DNA of 64,000 nucleotides, from assembly GCA_963978545.1 (NCBI GenBank), contig OZ021722.1:15318801-15382800 (forward strand). Direction: 5' to 3'. The notes under the pieces are model-generated. The model made no database searches, was not told the origin of the DNA, and saw nothing but the letters and a program-made list of their open reading frames with translations. Both the position numbers and the translations under genes were made by a program. This DNA is from Linyphia triangularis. Lineage: Eukaryota; Arthropoda; Arachnida; Araneae; Linyphiidae. The first letter of the stretch is position 1, and each line of letters starts with the position of its first letter. Of this stretch, positions 51,567-64,000 are shown in pieces.

Positions 51567-52650
51567 CTTATTTAGTGAGTGTTATAAAATTCGAATAGGA
51601 GATTCTCCTATATATGAGCTTCAATATCACAAACCGGAAAAATTTTTGAAAATATTCCTTTTTCAAAAATAATTCATTGAACAGTCCGTCATGTGTTTTC
51701 AATGGCGAAATCTTATTTTTTAGAAAATTGCACTTTTTGGAACAACTTTAGACCCACTTTTTATTTAGTGAGTGTTATAAAATTGAAATTGGATATTCTC
51801 CTATATATAAGCTTCAATATCACAAACGGGAAAAAATTTTGAAAATTTTAATTTTTGAACAATTATTCATTGAATAGTCCGCCATGTGAATTCATTGGGG
51901 AATTGTATTTTCGAGAAAATTGCTCAAATGCTTTCAAATTGCGAATTGCAGTTGGATATATGTTATATAGTTATTCTTGTACCAAATTTTAATTAAAAAA
52001 AAGTATTCTAAAAATAAAAAATTCAATATTTCGAAAATCTTGAAATATTTCAGTTTTGAGTGTATTTGAATGGAAAATTTCATTTTTAACAAATGGTTCC
52101 AAATTGTGTTTTTTTATTCAAAAACACATTAAAAATCAAACAAATTTCAAAATTTTGGCGAAAAAAAACTATTTTTGAATAGCTCTATGAGAAGTTGAAA
52201 TTTTGAAACGAAAGCGCTCAGAAACTGTTTTGAGGCTTTATTTTACGTAGCATTGCTTCGATTTTGTGTACTATAATATCATTTCATGAGCAAATTGATG
52301 ATCAGAAAGAAATCGGAAGATGACTTTTATTATCCTAGGCTACAAATTAAGGTTAAAAATCGAAAATTGAGAAGTGGAAAATTGCCTAAGGATTGGCAAG
52401 TTTAATGTATATTCAAAGGGATATAAAGATTTTTTTGGCAATAACCGAATTTTGAGAAGTAAAATTTCATTTTAATAACGACTTGAATGTGGAAATCGAT
52501 TCGGATGACAATTTCTGTTACCCTAGTTGCAAAATGATTGTAAAATTTTGAAAATTCAGAAGTGTGTAATTTTCCATATTGTTAACATGGGAAAAATTTT
52601 AAACGAAAATTTTGAAAGTTCAATTTTTAGGACCAACTTTAGACCCACTT
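51567..52650 (-). repeat. Unit R10: R4-type core plus 1 monomer (1084 bp)
   Basis: Third copy of the R4 core in the series, closing the shortened 3636-bp block. Confidence 0.93.
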
Positions 52651-54119
52651 CTTATTTAGTGAGTGTTATAAAATTCGAATAGGAGATTCTCCTATATATG
52701 AGCTTTAATATCACAAACCGGAAAAAAATTTGAAAATTTTACTTTTTGAAAAATAATTCATTGAACAGTCCGTCATGTGTTTTCAATGGGGAAATTTTAT
52801 TTTTGAGAAATTTGCACATTTTGAACCAACTATAGACCCACTTCTTATTTAGTGAGTGTTATAAAATTTTAATTGGAGATTCTCCTATATATAAGCTTCA
52901 ATATCACACACCGGAAAAAATTTTGAAAATTTTACTTTTTGAACAATAATTCATTGAACAGTCCGCCATGTGTTTTCAATGGGGAAATTTTATTTTTTAG
53001 AAAATTGCACTTTTTGGAACAACTTTAGACCCACTTCTTATTTAGTAAGTGTTATAAAATTGGAATTGGAGATTCTCCTATATATAAGCTTCAATATCAC
53101 ACACGGGAAAAAATTTTGAAAATTTTACTTTTTGAACAATTATTCATTGAATAGTCCACCATGTGTTTTCAATGGGGGAATTTTATTTTTTAGAAAATTG
53201 CACTTTTTGGAACAACTTTAGACCCACTTTTTATTTAGTGAGTGTTATAAAATTGAAAATGGAGACTCTCCTATATATAAGCTTCAATATCACAAACGGG
53301 AAAAAATTTTGAAAATTTTACTTTTTGAACAATTATTCATTGAATAGTCCGCCATGTGATTTCAATGGGGAATTGTATTTTCAAGAAAATTGCTCAAATG
53401 CTTTCAAATTGCGAATTGCAGTTGGATATATGTTATATAGTTATTCTTGTACCAAATTTTAATTAAAAAAAAGTATTCTAAAAATAAAAAATTCAATATT
53501 TCGAAAATCTTGAAATATTTCAGTTTTGAGTGTATTTGAATGGAAAATTTCATTTTTAACAAATGGTTCCAAATTGTGTTTTTTTATTCAAAAACACATT
53601 AAAAATCAAACAAATTTCAAAATTTTGGCAAAAAAAACTATTTTTGAATAGCTCTATGAGAAGTTGAAATTTTGAAACGAAAGCGCTCAGAAACTGTTTT
53701 GAGGCTTTATTTTACGTAGCATTGCTTCGATTTTGTGTACTAAAATAACATTTCATGAGCAAATTGATGATCAGAAAGAAATCGGAAGATGACTTTTAAT
53801 ATCCTAGGCTACAAATTAAGGTTAAAAATCGAAAATTGAGAATTGGAAAATTGCCTAAGGAATGGCAAGTTTAATGTATATTCAAAGGGATATAAAGATT
53901 TTTTTGGCAATAACCGAATTTTGAGAAGTAAAATTTCATTTTAATAACCACTTGAATGTGGAAATCGATTCGGATGACAATTTCTGTTACCCTAGTTGCA
54001 AAATGATTGTAAAATTTTGAAAATTCAGAAGTGTGTAATTTTCCATACTGTTAACATGGGAAAAACTTTAAACGAAAATTTTGAAAGTTCAATTTTTAGG
54101 ACCAACTTTAGACCCACTT
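52651..54119 (-). repeat. Unit R11: R2-type core plus 3 monomers
   Basis: Fourth R2-type unit. Its monomers keep the ATTTTAATTGGAG variant near 52865, as in R5. Confidence 0.93.
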
Positions 54120-55588
54120 CTTATTTAGTGAGTGTTATAAAATTCGAATAGGAGATTCTCCTATATATGCGCTTCAATATCACAAACCGGAAAAAATTTT
54201 GAAAATTTTACTTTTTGAAAAATAATTCATTGAACAGTCCGTCATGTGTTTTCAATGGGGAAATTTTATTTTTGAGAAATTTGCACATTTTGAACCAACT
54301 ATAGACCCACTTCTTATTTAGTGAGTGTTATAAAATTGGAATTGGAGATTCTCCTATATATAAGCTTCAATATCACACACCGGAAAAAATTTTGAAAATT
54401 TTGCTTTTTGAACAATAATTCATTGAACAGTCCGCCATGTGTTTTCAATGGGGAAATTTTATTTTTTAGAAAATTGCACTTTTTGGAACAACTTTAGACC
54501 CACTTCTTATTTAGTAAGTGTTATAAAATTCGAATTGGAGATTCTCCTATATATAAGCTTCAATATCACACACGGGAAAAAATTTTGAAAATTTTACTTT
54601 TTGAACAATTATTCATTGAATAGTCCACCATGTGTTTTCAATGGGGGAATTTTATTTTTTAGAAAATTGCACTTTTTGGAACAACTTTAGACCCACTTTT
54701 TATTTAGTGAGTGTTATAAAATTGAAAATGGAGACTCTCCTATATATAAGCTTCAATATCACAAACGGGAAAAAATTTTGAAAATTTTACTTTTTGAACA
54801 ATTATTCATTGAATAGTCCGCCATGTGATTTCAATGGGGAATTGTATTTTCAAGAAAATTGCTCAAATGCTTTCAAATTGCGAATTGCAGTTGGATATAT
54901 GTTATATAGTTATTCTTGTACCAAATTTTAATTAAAAAAAAGTATTCTAAAAATAAAAAATTCAATATTTCGAAAATCTTGAAATATTTCAGTTTTGAGT
55001 GTATTTGAATGGAAAATTTCATTTTTAACAAATGGTTCCAAATTGTGTTTTTTTATTCAAAAACACATTAAAAATCAAACAAATTTCAAAATTTTGGCAA
55101 AAAAAACTATTTTTGAATAGCTCTATGAGAAGTTGAAATTTTGAAACGAAAGCGCTCAGAAACTGTTTTGAGGCTTTATTTTACGTAGCATTGCTTCGAT
55201 TTTGTGTACTAAAATAACATTTCATGAGCAAATTGATGATCAGAAAGAAATCGGAAGATGACTTTTAATATCCTAGGCTACAAATTAAGGTTAAAAATCG
55301 AAAATTGAGAATTGGAAAATTGCCTAAGGAATGGCAAGTTTAATGTATATTCAAAGGGATATAAAGATTTTTTTGGCAATAACCGAATTTTGAGAAGTAA
55401 AATTTCATTTTAATAACCACTTGAATGTGGAAATCGATTCGGATGACAATTTCTGTTACCCTAGTTGCAAAATGATTGTAAAATTTTGAAAATTCAGAAG
55501 TGTGTAATTTTCCATACTGTTAACATGGGAAAAACTTTAAACGAAAATTTTGAAAGTTCAATTTTTAGGACCAACTTTAGACCCACTT
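54120..55588 (-). repeat. Unit R12: R2-type core plus 3 monomers
   Basis: A second R2-type unit in direct succession, breaking the R2-R3-R4 order. Private TATATATGCGCTTC near 54163 where other copies have ATGAGCTTC. Confidence 0.93.
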
Positions 55589-57443
55589 CTTATTTAGTGA
55601 GTGTTATAAAATTCGAATAGGAGATTCTCCTATATATGAGCTTCAATATCACAAACCGGAAAAAATTTTGAAAATTTTACTTTTTGAAAAATAATTCATT
55701 GAACAGTCCGTCATGTGTTTTCAATGGGGAAATTTTATTTTTGAGAAATTTGCACATTTTGAACCAACTATAGACCCACTTCTTATTTAGTGAGTGTTAT
55801 AAAATTGGAATTGGAGATTCTCCTATATATAAGCTTCAATATCACACACCGGAAAAAATTTTGAAAATTTTGCTTTTTGAACAATAATTCATTGAACAGT
55901 CCGCCATGTGTTTTCAATGGGGAAATTTTATTTTTTAGAAAATTGCACTTTTTGGAACAACTTTAGACCCACTTCTTATTTAGTAAGTGTTATAAAATTC
56001 GAATTGGAGATTCTCCTATATATAAGCTTCAATATCACACACGGGAAAAAATTTTGAAACTTTTACTTTTTGAACAATTATTCATTGAATAGTCCACAAT
56101 GTGTTTTCAATGGGGGAATTTTATTTTTTTGAAAATTGCACTTTTTGGAACAACTTTAGACCCACTTTTTATTTAGTGAGTGTTATAAAATCGAAAATGG
56201 AGACTTTCCTATATATAAGCTTCAATATCACACAATGGAAAAAATTTTGAAAATTTTACTTTTTGAACAATAATTCATTGAACAGTCCGCCATGTGTTTT
56301 CAATGGGGAAATTTTATTTTTTAGAAAATTGCACTTTTTGGAACAACTTTAGACCCACTTCTTATTTAGTAAGTGTTATAAAATTGGAATTAGAGATTCT
56401 CCTATATATAAGCTTCAATATCACAAACCGGAAAAAATTTTGAAAATTTTACTTTTTGAACAATAATTCATTGAACAGTCCGCCATGTGTTTTCAATGGC
56501 GAAATCTTATTTTTTAGAAAATTGCACTTTTTGGAACAACTTTAGACCCACTTTTTATTTAGTGAGTGTTATAAAATTGAAATTGGATATTCTCCTATAT
56601 ATAAGCTTCAATATAACAAACGGGAAAAAAATTTGAAAATTTTAATTTTTGAACAATTATTCATTGAATAGTCCGCCATGTGATTTCAATGGGGAATTGT
56701 ATTTTCGAGAAAATTGCTCAAATGCTTTCAAATTGCGAATTGCAGTTGGATATATGTTTTATAGTTATTCTTGTACCAAATTTTAATTAAAAAAAGTATT
56801 CTAAAAATAAAAAATTCAATTTTTCGAAAATCTTGAAATATTTCAGTTTTGAGTGTATTTGAATGGAAAATTTCATTTTTAACAAATGGTTCCAAATTGT
56901 GTTTTTTTTATTCAAAAACACATTAAAAATCAAACAAATTTCAAAATTTTGGCAAAAAAAATTATTTTTGAATAGCTCTATGAGAAGTTGAAATTTTGAA
57001 ATGGAAGCGCTCAGAAACTGTTTTGAGGCTTTATTTTACGTTGCATTGCTTCGATTTTGTGTACTAAAATAATATTTCATGTGCAAATTGATGATCAGAA
57101 AGAAATCGGAAGATGACTTTTATTATCCTAGGCTACAAATTAAGGTTAAAATTCGAAAATTGAGAATTGGAAAATTACCTAAGGATTGGCAAGTTTAATG
57201 TATATTCAAAGGGATATAAAGATTTTTTTGGCAATAAACGAATTTTGAGAAGTAAAATTTCATTTTAATAACCACTTGAATGTGGAAATCGATTCGGTTG
57301 ACAAATTCTGTTACCCTAGTTGCAAAATGATTGTAAAATTTTGAAAATTTAGAAGTGTGAAATTTTCCATACTGTTAACATGGGAAAAATTTTAAACGAA
57401 AATTTTGAAAGTTCAATTTTTAGGACCAACTTTAGACCCACTT
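55589..57443 (-). repeat. Unit R13: beta-type core plus 5 monomers (1855 bp)
   Basis: Core with GAAATGGAAGCGCTC near 56998, ACGTTGCATTGC near 57039, TTTCATGTGCAAATTG near 57074, CAATAAACGAATTTTG near 57232 and CGGTTGACAAATTCTG near 57294. Closely matches F21 in the forward block. Its copy is R16. Confidence 0.93.
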
Positions 57444-58914
57444 CTTATTTAGTGAGTGTTATAAAATTCGAATAGGAGATTCTCCTATATATGAGCTTCA
57501 ATATCACAAACCGGAAAAAATTTTGAAAATTTTACTTTTTGAAAAATAATTCAATGAACAGTCCGTCATGTGTTTTCAATGGCGAAATCTTATTTTTGAG
57601 AAAATTGCACATTTTGAACCAACTATAGTCCCACTTCTTATTTAGTGAGTGTTATAAAATTGGAATTGGAGATTCTCCTATATATAAGCTTCAATACCAC
57701 ACACCGGAAAAAATTTTGAAAATTTTACTTTTTGAACAATAATTCATTGAACAGTCCGCCATGTGTTTTCAATGGGGAAATTTTATTTTTTTGAAAATTG
57801 CACTTTTTGGAACAACTTTAGACCCACTTCTTATTTAGTAAGTGTTATAAAATTGGAATTGGAGATTCTCCTTTATATAAGCTTCAATATCACACACGGG
57901 AAAAAATTTTGAAAATTTTACTTTTTGAACAATTATTCATTGAATAGTCCACCATGTGTTTTCAATGGGGGAATTTTATTTTTTAGAAAATTGCACTTTT
58001 TGGAACAACTTTAGACAAACTTTTTATTTAGTGAGTGTTATAAAATTGAAAATGGAGACTCTCCTATATATAAGCTTCAATATCACAAACGGGAAAAAAT
58101 TTTGAAAATTTTACATTTTGAACAATTATTCATTGAATAATCCGCCATGTGATTTCAATGGGGAATTGTATTTTCAAGAAAATTGCTCAAATGCTTTCAA
58201 ATTGCGAATTGCAGTTGGATATATGTTTTATAATTATTCTTGTACCAAATTTTAATTAAAAAAAAAGTATTCTAAAAATAAAAAATTCAATTTTTCGAAA
58301 ATCTTGAAATATTTCAGTTTTGAGTGTATTTGAATGGAAAATTTCATTTTTAACAAATGGTTCCAAATTGTGTTTTTTTATTCAAAAACACATTAAAAAT
58401 CAAACAAATTTCAAAATTTTAGCAAAAAAAAACTATTTTTGAATAGCTCTATGAGAAGTTGAAATTTTGAAACAAAAGCGCTCAGAAACTGTTTTGAGGC
58501 TTTATTTTACGTAGCATTGCTTCGATTTTGTGTACTCAAATAATATTTCATGAGCAAATTGATGATCAGAAAGAAATCGGAAGATTACTTGTATTATCCT
58601 AGGCTACAAATTAAGGTTAAAATTCGAAAATTTAGAATTGGAAAATTGCCTAAGGATTGGCAAGTTTAATGTATATTCAAAGGGATATAAAGATGTTTTT
58701 GGCAATAACCGAATTTTGAGAAGTAAAATTTCATTTTAATAACCACTTGAATGTGGAAATCGATTCGGATGACAATTTCTGTTACCCTAGTTGCAAAATG
58801 ATTGTAAAATTTTGAAAATTCAGAAGTGTGTAATTTTCCATACTGTTAACATGGGAAAAATTTTAAACGAAAATTTTGAAAGTTCAATTTTTAGGACCAA
58901 CTTTAGACCCACTT
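57444..58914 (-). repeat. Unit R14: core plus 3 monomers (1471 bp)
   Basis: Core with GAAACAAAAGCGCTC near 58469, TACTCAAATAAT near 58533, CTTGTATTATCC near 58588, GAAAATTTAGAATTGG near 58625 and AAGATGTTTTTGGC near 58690. Repeated as R17. A monomer carries TTTTACATTTTGAAC near 58109, not seen in R17. Confidence 0.93.
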
Positions 58915-60191
58915 CTTATTTAGTGAGTGTTATAAAATTCGAATAGGAGATTCTCCTATATATGAGCTTCAATATCACAAACCGGAAAAAATTTTGAAAA
59001 TTTTCCTTTTTCAAAAATAATTCATTGAACAGTCCGTTATGTGTTTTCAATGGCGAAATCTTATTTTTTAGAAAATTGCACTTTTTGGAACAACTTTAGA
59101 CCCACTTCTTATTTAGTAAGTGTTATAAAATTGGAATTGGAGATTCTCCTATATATAAGCTTCAATATCACACACGGGAAAAAATTTTGAAAATTTTACT
59201 TTTTGAACAATTATTCATTGAATAGTCCACCATGTGTTTTCAATGGGGGAATTTTATTTTTTAGAAAATTGCACTTTTTGGAACAACTTTAGACAAACTT
59301 TTTATTTAGTGAGTGTTATAAAATTGAAAATGGAGACTCTCCTATATATAAGCTTCAATATCACAAACGGGAAAAAATTTTGAAAATTTTACTTTTTGAA
59401 CAATAATTCATTGAATAATCCGCCATGTGATTTCAATGGGGAATTGTATTTTCAAGAAAATTGCTCAAATGCTTTCAAATTGCGAATTGCTGTTGGATAT
59501 ATGTTTTATAATTATTCTTGTACCAAATTTTAATTAAAAAAAAAGTATTCTAAAAATAAAAAATTCAATATTTCGAAAATCTTGAAATATTTCAGTTTTG
59601 AGTGTATTTGAATGGAAAATTTCATTTTTAACAAATGGTTCCAAATTGTGTTTTTTTATTCAAAAACACATTAAAAATCAAACAAATTTCAAAATTTTGG
59701 CAAAAAAAACTATTTTTGAATAGCTCTATGAGAAGTTGAAATTTTGAAACGAAAGCGCTCAGAAACTGTTTTGAGGCTTTATTTTACGTAGCATTGCTTC
59801 GATTTTGTGTACTAAAATAACATTTCATGAGCAAATTGATGATCAGAAAGAAATCGGAAGATGACTTTTAATATCCTAGGCTACAAATTAAGGTTAAAAA
59901 TCGAAAATTGAGAATTGGAAAATTGCCTAAGGAATGGCAAGTTTAATGTATATTCAAAGGGATATAAAGATTTTTTTGGCAATAACCGAATTTTGAGAAG
60001 TAAAATTTCATTTTAATAACCACTTGAATGTGGAAATCGATTCGGATGACAATTTCTGTTACCCTAGTTGCAAAATGATTGTAAAATTTTGAAAATTCAG
60101 AAGTGTGTAATTTTCCATACTGTTAACATGGGAAAAACTTTAAACGAAAATTTTGAAAGTTCAATTTTTAGGACCAACTTTAGACCCACTT
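58915..60191 (-). repeat. Unit R15: R2-type core plus 2 monomers (1277 bp)
   Basis: Core of the R2 class again (TTTTAATATCC near 59866). The two monomers carry AGTCCGTTATGTG near 59031 and TTAGACAAACTTTTT near 59289. Confidence 0.93.
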
Positions 60192-62239
60192 CTTATTTAG
60201 TGAGTGTTATAAAATTCGAATAGGAGATTCTCCTATATATGAGCTTCAATATCACAAACCGGAAAAAATTTTGAAAATTTTACTTTTTGAAAAATAATTC
60301 ATTGAACAGTCCGTCATGTGTTTTCAATGGGGAAATTTTATTTTTGAGAAATTTGCACATTTTGAACCAACTATAGACCCACTTCTTATTTAGTGAGTGT
60401 TATAAAATTGGAATTGGAGATTCTCCTATATATAAGCTTCAATATCACACACCGGAAAAAATTTTGAAAATTTTGCTTTTTGAACAATAATTCATTGAAC
60501 AGTCCGCCATGTGTTTTCAATGGGGAAATTTTATTTTTTAGAAAATTGCACTTTTTGGAACAACTTTAGACCCACTTCTTATTTAGTAAGTGTTATAAAA
60601 TTCGAATTGGAGATTCTCCTATATATAAGCTTCAATATCACACACGGGAAAAAATTTTGAAACTTTTACTTTTTGAACAATTATTCATTGAATAGTCCAC
60701 AATGTGTTTTCAATGGGGGAATTTTATTTTTTTGAAAATTGCACTTTTTGGAACAACTTTAGACCCACTTTTTATTTAGTGAGTGTTATAAAATCGAAAA
60801 TGGAGACTTTCCTATATATAAGCTTCAATATCACACAATGGAAAAAATTTTGAAAATTTTACTTTTTGAACAATAATTCATTGAACAGTCCGCCATGTGT
60901 TTTCAATGGGGAAATTTTATTTTTTAGAAAATTGCACTTTTTGGAACAACTTTAGACCCACTTCTTATTTAGTAAGTGTTATAAAATTGGAATTAGAGAT
61001 TCTCCTATATATAAGCTTCAATATCACAAACCGGAAAAAATTTTGAAAATTTTACTTTTTGAACAATAATTCATTGAACAGTCCGCCATGTGTTTTCAAT
61101 GGCGAAATCTTATTTTTTAGAAAATTGCACTTTTTGGAACAACTTTAGACCCACTTCTTATTTAGTGAGTGTTACAAAATTCAAATTCGAGATTCTCCTA
61201 TATATGAGCTTCAATATCACAAACCGGAAAAAATTTTGAAAATTTTACTTTTTGAACAATAATTCATTGAACAGTCCGCCATGTGTTTTCAATGGAGAAA
61301 TTTTATATTTTAGAAAATTGCACTTTTTGGAACAACTTTAGACCCACTTTTTATTTAGTGAGTGTTATAAAATTGAAATTGGATATTCTCCTATATATAA
61401 GCTTCAATATAACAAACGGGAAAAAAATTTGAAAATTTTAATTTTTGAACAATTATTCATTGAATAGTCCGCCATGTGATTTCAATGGGGAATTGTATTT
61501 TCGAGAAAATTGCTCAAATGCTTTCAAATTGCGAATTGCAGTTGGATATATGTTTTATAGTTATTCTTGTACCAAATTTTAATTAAAAAAAGTATTCTAA
61601 AAATAAAAAATTCAATTTTTCGAAAATCTTGAAATATTTCAGTTTTGAGTGTATTTGAATGGAAAATTTCATTTTTAACAAATGGTTCCAAATTGTGTTT
61701 TTTTTATTCAAAAACACATTAAAAATCAAACAAATTTCAAAATTTTGGCAAAAAAAATTATTTTTGAATAGCTCTATGAGAAGTTGAAATTTTGAAATGG
61801 AAGCGCTCAGAAACTGTTTTGAGGCTTTATTTTACGTTGCATTGCTTCGATTTTGTGTACTAAAATAATATTTCATGTGCAAATTGATGATCAGAAAGAA
61901 ATCGGAAGATGACTTTTATTATCCTAGGCTACAAATTAAGGTTAAAATTCGAAAATTGAGAATTGGAAAATTACCTAAGGATTGGCAAGTTTAATGTATA
62001 TTCAAAGGGATATAAAGATTTTTTTGGCAATAAACGAATTTTGAGAAGTAAAATTTCATTTTAATAACCACTTGAATGTGGAAATCGATTCGGTTGACAA
62101 ATTCTGTTACCCTAGTTGCAAAATGATTGTAAAATTTTGAAAATTTAGAAGTGTGAAATTTTCCATACTGTTAACATGGGAAAAATTTTAAACGAAAATT
62201 TTGAAAGTTCAATTTTTAGGACCAACTTTAGACCCACTT
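60192..62239 (-). repeat. Unit R16: beta-type core plus 6 monomers (2048 bp)
   Basis: Same core as R13, with five matching monomers plus one at 61157-61349 that R13 lacks. That monomer has GAGTGTTACAAAATTC near 61166 and CAATGGAGAAATTTTATATT near 61288. Confidence 0.93.
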
Positions 62240-63710
62240 CTTATTTAGTGAGTGTTATAAAATTCGAATAGGAGATTCTCCTATATATGAGCTTCAATAT
62301 CACAAACCGGAAAAAATTTTGAAAATTTTACTTTTTGAAAAATAATTCAATGAACAGTCCGTCATGTGTTTTCAATGGCGAAATCTTATTTTTGAGAAAA
62401 TTGCACATTTTGAACCAACTATAGTCCCACTTCTTATTTAGTGAGTGTTATAAAATTGGAATTGGAGATTCTCCTATATATAAGCTTCAATACCACACAC
62501 CGGAAAAAATTTTGAAAATTTTACTTTTTGAACAATAATTCATTGAACAGTCCGCCATGTGTTTTCAATGGGGAAATTTTATTTTTTTGAAAATTGCACT
62601 TTTTGGAACAACTTTAGACCCACTTCTTATTTAGTAAGTGTTATAAAATTGGAATTGGAGATTCTCCTTTATATAAGCTTCAATATCACACACGGGAAAA
62701 AATTTTGAAAATTTTACTTTTTGAACAATTATTCATTGAATAGTCCACCATGTGTTTTCAATGGGGGAATTTTATTTTTTAGAAAATTGCACTTTTTGGA
62801 ACAACTTTAGACAAACTTTTTATTTAGTGAGTGTTATAAAATTGAAAATGGAGACTCTCCTATATATAAGCTTCAATATCACAAACGGGAAAAAATTTTG
62901 AAAATTTTACTTTTTGAACAATTATTCATTGAATAATCCGCCATGTGATTTCAATGGGGAATTGTATTTTCAAGAAAATTGCTCAAATGCTTTCAAATTG
63001 CGAATTGCAGTTGGATATATGTTTTATAATTATTCTTGTACCAAATTTTAATTAAAAAAAAAGTATTCTAAAAATAAAAAATTCAATTTTTCGAAAATCT
63101 TGAAATATTTCAGTTTTGAGTGTATTTGAATGGAAAATTTCATTTTTAACAAATGGTTCCAAATTGTGTTTTTTTATTCAAAAACACATTAAAAATCAAA
63201 CAAATTTCAAAATTTTAGCAAAAAAAAACTATTTTTGAATAGCTCTATGAGAAGTTGAAATTTTGAAACAAAAGCGCTCAGAAACTGTTTTGAGGCTTTA
63301 TTTTACGTAGCATTGCTTCGATTTTGTGTACTCAAATAATATTTCATGAGCAAATTGATGATCAGAAAGAAATCGGAAGATTACTTGTATTATCCTAGGC
63401 TACAAATTAAGGTTAAAATTCGAAAATTTAGAATTGGAAAATTGCCTAAGGATTGGCAAGTTTAATGTATATTCAAAGGGATATAAAGATGTTTTTGGCA
63501 ATAACCGAATTTTGAGAAGTAAAATTTCATTTTAATAACCACTTGAATGTGGAAATCGATTCGGATGACAATTTCTGTTACCCTAGTTGCAAAATGATTG
63601 TAAAATTTTGAAAATTCAGAAGTGTGTAATTTTCCATACTGTTAACATGGGAAAAATTTTAAACGAAAATTTTGAAAGTTCAATTTTTAGGACCAACTTT
63701 AGACCCACTT
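62240..63710 (-). repeat. Unit R17: R14-type core plus 3 monomers (1471 bp)
   Basis: Copy of R14 at +4796 bp, with the same core markers (CTCAAATAAT, CTTGTATTATCC, AAGATGTTTTTGG). Confidence 0.93.
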
Positions 63711-64000
63711 CTTATTTAGTGAGTGTTATAAAATTCGAATAGGAGATTCTCCTATATATGAGCTTCAATATCACAAACCGGAAAAAATTTTGAAAATTTT
63801 CCTTTTTCAAAAATAATTCATTGAACAGTCCGTTATGTGTTTTCAATGGCGAAATCTTATTTTTTAGAAAATTGCACTTTTTGGAACAACTTTAGACCCA
63901 CTTCTTATTTAGTAAGTGTTATAAAATTGGAATTGGAGATTCTCCTATATATAAGCTTCAATATCACACACGGGAAAAAATTTTGAAAATTTTACTTTTT
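63711..64000 (-). repeat. Unit R18 fragment: monomers cut by the window end
   Basis: One full monomer 63711-63903, with AGTCCGTTATGTG as in R15, and the first 97 bases of another. The core of this unit lies beyond the window. Confidence 0.9.

Larger units (their letters stand above)
40971..52650 (-). repeat. Three-unit block repeated three times (4022, 4022, 3636 bp)
   Basis: Copies 40971-44992, 44993-49014 and 49015-52650, each with core types R2, R3 and R4 in that plus-strand order. The third lacks two monomers (2 x 193 = 386 bp), which accounts exactly for its length. Only scattered single-base differences were seen between the first two. Confidence 0.9.
39816..64000 (-). repeat. Satellite array, inverted block (units R1-R18)
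   Basis: The same core-plus-monomer satellite, now read on the minus strand (landmarks appear as GGACCAACTTTAGACCCACTT and GGAACAACTTTAGACCCACTT). It is more regular than the forward block: monomer number per unit is 1, 2, 3, 5 or 6, and the units are arranged in larger blocks of 4022, 3636 and 4603 bp. It runs off the right end of the window. Confidence 0.97.
55589..64000 (-). repeat. Second three-unit block (4603 bp) and its partial copy
   Basis: R13-R15 (55589-60191) is followed by R16, R17 and the start of the next unit. Cores R16 and R17 lie 4796 bp from R13 and R14, that is 4603 + 193, because R16 has one more monomer. The left part aligns at +4603, for example AGTCCACAATG at 56091 and 60694. 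Confidence 0.9.

Overview
The whole window is tandemly repeated satellite DNA. I see no protein-coding gene, RNA gene, transposon or CRISPR array. The sequence is very A+T rich, dominated by short A- and T-runs such as AAAATTTTCAAAATTTT, and it has the multi-kilobase repeat-of-repeats architecture of eukaryotic (peri)centromeric or heterochromatic satellites. A stretch of exactly 200 N at 29001-29200 marks a scaffold joint, so this comes from a eukaryotic genome assembly. The base composition would suit a nematode or an insect, but nothing in the sequence fixes the taxon.

Two building blocks explain essentially every base. The first is a 193-bp monomer, which opens with AAGTGGGTCTAAAGTTGTTCC and carries CACATGGCGGAC near position 65 and ATATAGGAGAATCTCC near position 150. 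The second is a core of about 890 bp, opening with AAGTGGGTCTAAAGTTGGTCC. The core looks like five diverged monomers of about 163-195 bp in a row. One higher-order unit is one core followed by n copies of the 193-bp monomer. Distances between successive cores are quantised as 891 + 193n with n from 1 to 9: 1083, 1276, 1469, 1662, 1856, 2048, 2241, 2432 and 2626 bp all occur.

Layout: 1-39815 is in the + orientation (units named F0-F24 here). At 39815/39816 the array flips orientation, and 39816-64000 is in the - orientation (R1-R18). The F part is irregular in monomer number and contains two long tandem duplications: 2432 bp (about 4.6-9.5 kb) and 5953 bp (about 10.7-22.7 kb). The R part has its own larger periodicity. 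A three-unit block of 4022 bp (core types R2, R3, R4) occurs twice, then as a 3636-bp version that has lost two monomers. Further right is a different three-unit block of 4603 bp (R13-R15), whose next copy starts at 60192 and carries one more monomer.

Several core subtypes can be told apart by shared substitutions, and some are found on both sides of the orientation switch. The picture is a young satellite array shaped by unequal exchange in whole-monomer steps. The order of near-identical blocks should be read with the caution due to any assembly of such sequence.
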